6,551 bases of DNA from Holophagaceae bacterium. Its GTDB lineage: Bacteria; Acidobacteriota; Holophagae; Holophagales; Holophagaceae. Of this stretch, positions 4,623 through 6,551 are shown piece after piece. Numbering within the stretch: the first letter of the stretch is position 1; each line of letters opens with the position of its first letter. The stretch is taken from contig JANXYT010000123.1 in assembly GCA_025355915.1 (NCBI GenBank), positions 1 to 6,551 of the forward strand. Direction: 5' to 3'. The notes under the pieces are model-generated. The model searched no databases. It saw only the letters and a program-made list of their open reading frames with translations, and was not told where the DNA came from. Position numbers and translations under genes: made by a program.

Positions 4623-6551
4623 TCACTGTTCCGAGGCGATGAGCCGCAGGCCCTCCAGGGCCTCCTCCATGGTGAGGAAGACCGGAAGCCCGGCGGCCCG
4701 AAGTCCCTGCCGGTAGGCATCGAAGAGGGGCCCGCCCTCCACGGCCACGCCCACCCACTTGCCGCTGGTTTTGGCCAGCGTGGCCAGGGCGGCGGCGAAG
4801 GGTCCATAGACGCTGGGATCGGTGGTATCGAGGCGCCTGGTCAGGGGGACCAGACCAATGACGATGGCATCGGCCTTCGTGGCGGCCAGCAAGCGGGCGG
4901 CAGCGAGGTAGGCCGCTTCGTTGGCCATGGGCGTGAGATCCAAGGGGAGTCTCGCGCTGACGAGGCCGGTGAGCCCCTCGGCCTCGATCATGGCGGTCAG
5001 CGCGGTCGTCTCCGTTGCTGTCAGTTTCGCGCCGTGGAAAGGGCCGCTGAGCAGATCGGCGGAAGCCACGGATTCGAAGCCCGCATTGGTCATGATGGCG
5101 ATGGCGGCAGGCCGGCCTTGGGGGTAGGCCCCAAGCCAGGTCAGGGCCGCATCGAAGGCTTCCATGCGCTCGGCCAGCAGCACGCCCGCCCGGCGCAGCA
5201 CGGCGGCCTGCAGGGCGTGGTCGCCCGCCAGGGCGCCCGTGGGGCTGCTGGCGGCGGCCATGCCCTCCTGGCTGCGCCCGCCCTTGTAGAGCAGAACCCG
5301 GCGGCCCGAGGCCCGGAGCGCCCGGGCGGCTTCCGCGGTGGCCTTGAGATCACCGGGAGCGAAGCCTTCGAGGTAGGCGCCCACCACTTTCACGGCAGGA
5401 TCCGACGCGAAACCCGTGAGGAAATCCGAGCAGCGCAGGTCCATCTGGTTGCCGATGGCCACGGCGGCGCGCAGGCCCAGGTCCCTGCGGCGGCTGAGGC
5501 GCGTGATGAGGAAGGCGCCGCTCTGGCTCACCAGGGCCAGATGGCCGGGCTTGGCGGTGAGGGGCAGCTTCACCTCGGGGATGAAGAGCGTGTTGAGCGC
5601 CTGGTCGGGGCTGAACAGCCCCAGGCCGTTGGGCCCCACGACCGCAGGCGTCCACTTCCCGGCGCGGCGGTGCTCGGCGAGGCAGGCCACCAGCCGCTGG
5701 CCCAGGCCCTCGGTGTCGGCGCCATCGCCCAAGCCACCGGCCACCAGGTAGACCACCGTGGCGCCGCCGCCCTGGCGGCAGAGCTGCTCCACGATCGCCA
5801 GCGTCTGGGGCGCGGGCAGGGAGAGGATGAGCTGGTCCGTGGGATCCGTGGCCAATTCCGCCACCGAGGCCAGGCAGGGCAGGCCGAGGAATTCCGAGGC
5901 ACCTGGCTTGATGATCCGGAGCGCCTGTGGGGGCAGGCTCGACGTCCGCACATTCTCGAGAATGGTCCGGCCCACGGTGCCTTCGCGGCTCGATACCCCG
6001 GCGATCACCAGGGTGCGGGGGTTCAGCAGGGCCTGGTACCAGGCGGGGTCGGGTGAAGCCACGGGCTCGGGGACGGTGGTGTCCACCGTGCCGACGCCGT
6101 CCAGCGCCGTGGGCACGCCCTCGCTATCCAGCACCACGGGATTGAGTTCGAGCAGGGTGACGCCTTCGCGCGCCAGCCCATCGGCGGCGCGCCAGAGGCC
6201 CTGGAGGAAGGCCAGCAGCCTGGCCTCGTCGGTGAGGGCTTCGGTGCCCCGCTGATTCCCAAGCCACGTGCGGCCCAGCCAGTGGGCGCGCAGCTCCTCG
6301 AGAGCCTGTTCCGGCGTGGTCAGGGCCAGGGGCCAGATCATGGCCGGGGCCAGCGTGGCCCAGGCATCGGCTTGGAGGCCGCCGATGCCGCAGACCACCA
6401 GCCAGCCCGCATCGGGGTCGCGCTTCAGGGACACGAGGGCCTCGGTGGGCAGGCCCGCCAGCCGCTTGAAGGCCACCTTTTCGCAGACCAGGCCGCCGAT
6501 CCAGGGGTGCTCCGGAACCCGCTGCCGCAAGGCCGCGGCTTCGGTGTTCAG
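4623..6551 (-). CDS. NDP-forming acyl-CoA synthetase-like protein lacking the catalytic His (5' end off-window)
   Basis: The frame is open to the right edge, so the N-terminus is missing; a TTG at 6530 is not a credible start. The visible 642 residues begin inside an ATP-grasp (beta-type) domain (about 1-155, ending ELNPVVLDSEGVPTALD). A CoA-binding Rossmann domain follows (about 177-310, starting TLVIAGVSSREGTVG and ending GPNGLG). A succinyl-CoA-ligase-like part comes next (about 325-480, with SQSGA at 342-346 and IGNQMDL), then a C-terminal flavodoxin-like part (about 490-635). This is the beta-then-alpha order of some ADP-forming acetate-CoA ligases, which interconvert acyl-CoA and acid with ATP formation. 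In active enzymes the SSHTG loop supplies the phospho-His. Here it is SSPTG, with Pro 437 at codon 5241-5243 (CCC), while the flanking loop is intact. Classical phosphotransfer is therefore doubtful. No GNAT domain is present at the C-terminus, unlike Pat. The family assignment is firm and the substrate unknown. Confidence 0.88.
   Translation of the reverse strand: MNTEAAALRQRVPEHPWIGGLVCEKVAFKRLAGLPTEALVSLKRDPDAGWLVVCGIGGLQADAWATLAPAMIWPLALTTPEQALEELRAHWLGRTWLGNQRGTEALTDEARLLAFLQGLWRAADGLAREGVTLLELNPVVLDSEGVPTALDGVGTVDTTVPEPVASPDPAWYQALLNPRTLVIAGVSSREGTVGRTILENVRTSSLPPQALRIIKPGASEFLGLPCLASVAELATDPTDQLILSLPAPQTLAIVEQLCRQGGGATVVYLVAGGLGDGADTEGLGQRLVACLAEHRRAGKWTPAVVGPNGLGLFSPDQALNTLFIPEVKLPLTAKPGHLALVSQSGAFLITRLSRRRDLGLRAAVAIGNQMDLRCSDFLTGFASDPAVKVVGAYLEGFAPGDLKATAEAARALRASGRRVLLYKGGRSQEGMAAASSPTGALAGDHALQAAVLRRAGVLLAERMEAFDAALTWLGAYPQGRPAAIAIMTNAGFESVASADLLSGPFHGAKLTATETTALTAMIEAEGLTGLVSARLPLDLTPMANEAAYLAAARLLAATKADAIVIGLVPLTRRLDTTDPSVYGPFAAALATLAKTSGKWVGVAVEGGPLFDAYRQGLRAAGLPVFLTMEEALEGLRLIASEQ

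Noticed and set aside
4331..4807. Small proteins with HLRHLRF peptides in the 4310-4760 region on either strand
   Set aside because: They are translations of the inverted extragenic repeat, run into a real gene, and lack SD sites.
5034..6056. 340-residue plus-strand frame opposite the acyl-CoA synthetase-like gene
   Set aside because: Antisense shadow; composition is typical of reversed high-GC coding sequence.

Overview
This is a GC-rich bacterial chromosome segment with short intergenic gaps, a tRNA with an encoded CCA end, and leaderless or SD-led genes. My best guess at origin is an Acidobacteriota of the Geothrix/Holophaga kind, based on overall protein flavour, the unusual EF-P tip and the type of intergenic repeat. 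That is an impression, not a demonstration. Two gene groups converge near position 1750.

Plus strand: a possible promoter, then tRNA-Val(CAC) at 125-199, a strong intrinsic terminator at 212-242, efp (elongation factor P, 278-844), a 197-nt regulatory gap, and a Crp/Fnr-family regulator (1042-1716). A hairpin at 1724-1750 separates this side from the minus-strand genes.

Minus strand, in transcription order from the right edge: the C-terminal 642 residues of an NDP-forming acyl-CoA synthetase-like protein (4623 to beyond 6551), an extragenic repeat-rich block (about 4421-4615), a YwiC-like integral membrane protein (3530-4309), an IscR-like Rrf2 regulator with Cys/His ligands (2982-3446), and moeA for molybdenum cofactor assembly (1784-2923).

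The most interesting signal is regulatory. A dyad of the form GTGAC-N4-GTCAC occurs perfectly in front of the Crp/Fnr gene (979-992). It occurs with one mismatch in front of the ywiC-like gene (4350-4363), and with one mismatch between ywiC and rrf2 (3507-3520). The regulator's recognition helix carries the Arg-Glu...Arg set that reads GTGA in E. coli CRP. I infer a local regulon in which this regulator controls itself and the divergently placed ywiC-rrf2-moeA group. That group's content (Mo cofactor, a likely Fe-S sensor, YwiC) suggests anaerobic or nitrogen-oxide respiration.

Other oddities are EF-P with Asn at the usually modified tip position, an acyl-CoA synthetase homologue with Pro where the catalytic phospho-His should be, an inverted-repeat element in the 4310-4622 gap, and an inverted repeat that places the rrf2 Shine-Dalgarno in its loop. 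No CRISPR array, transposase or phage gene is visible.
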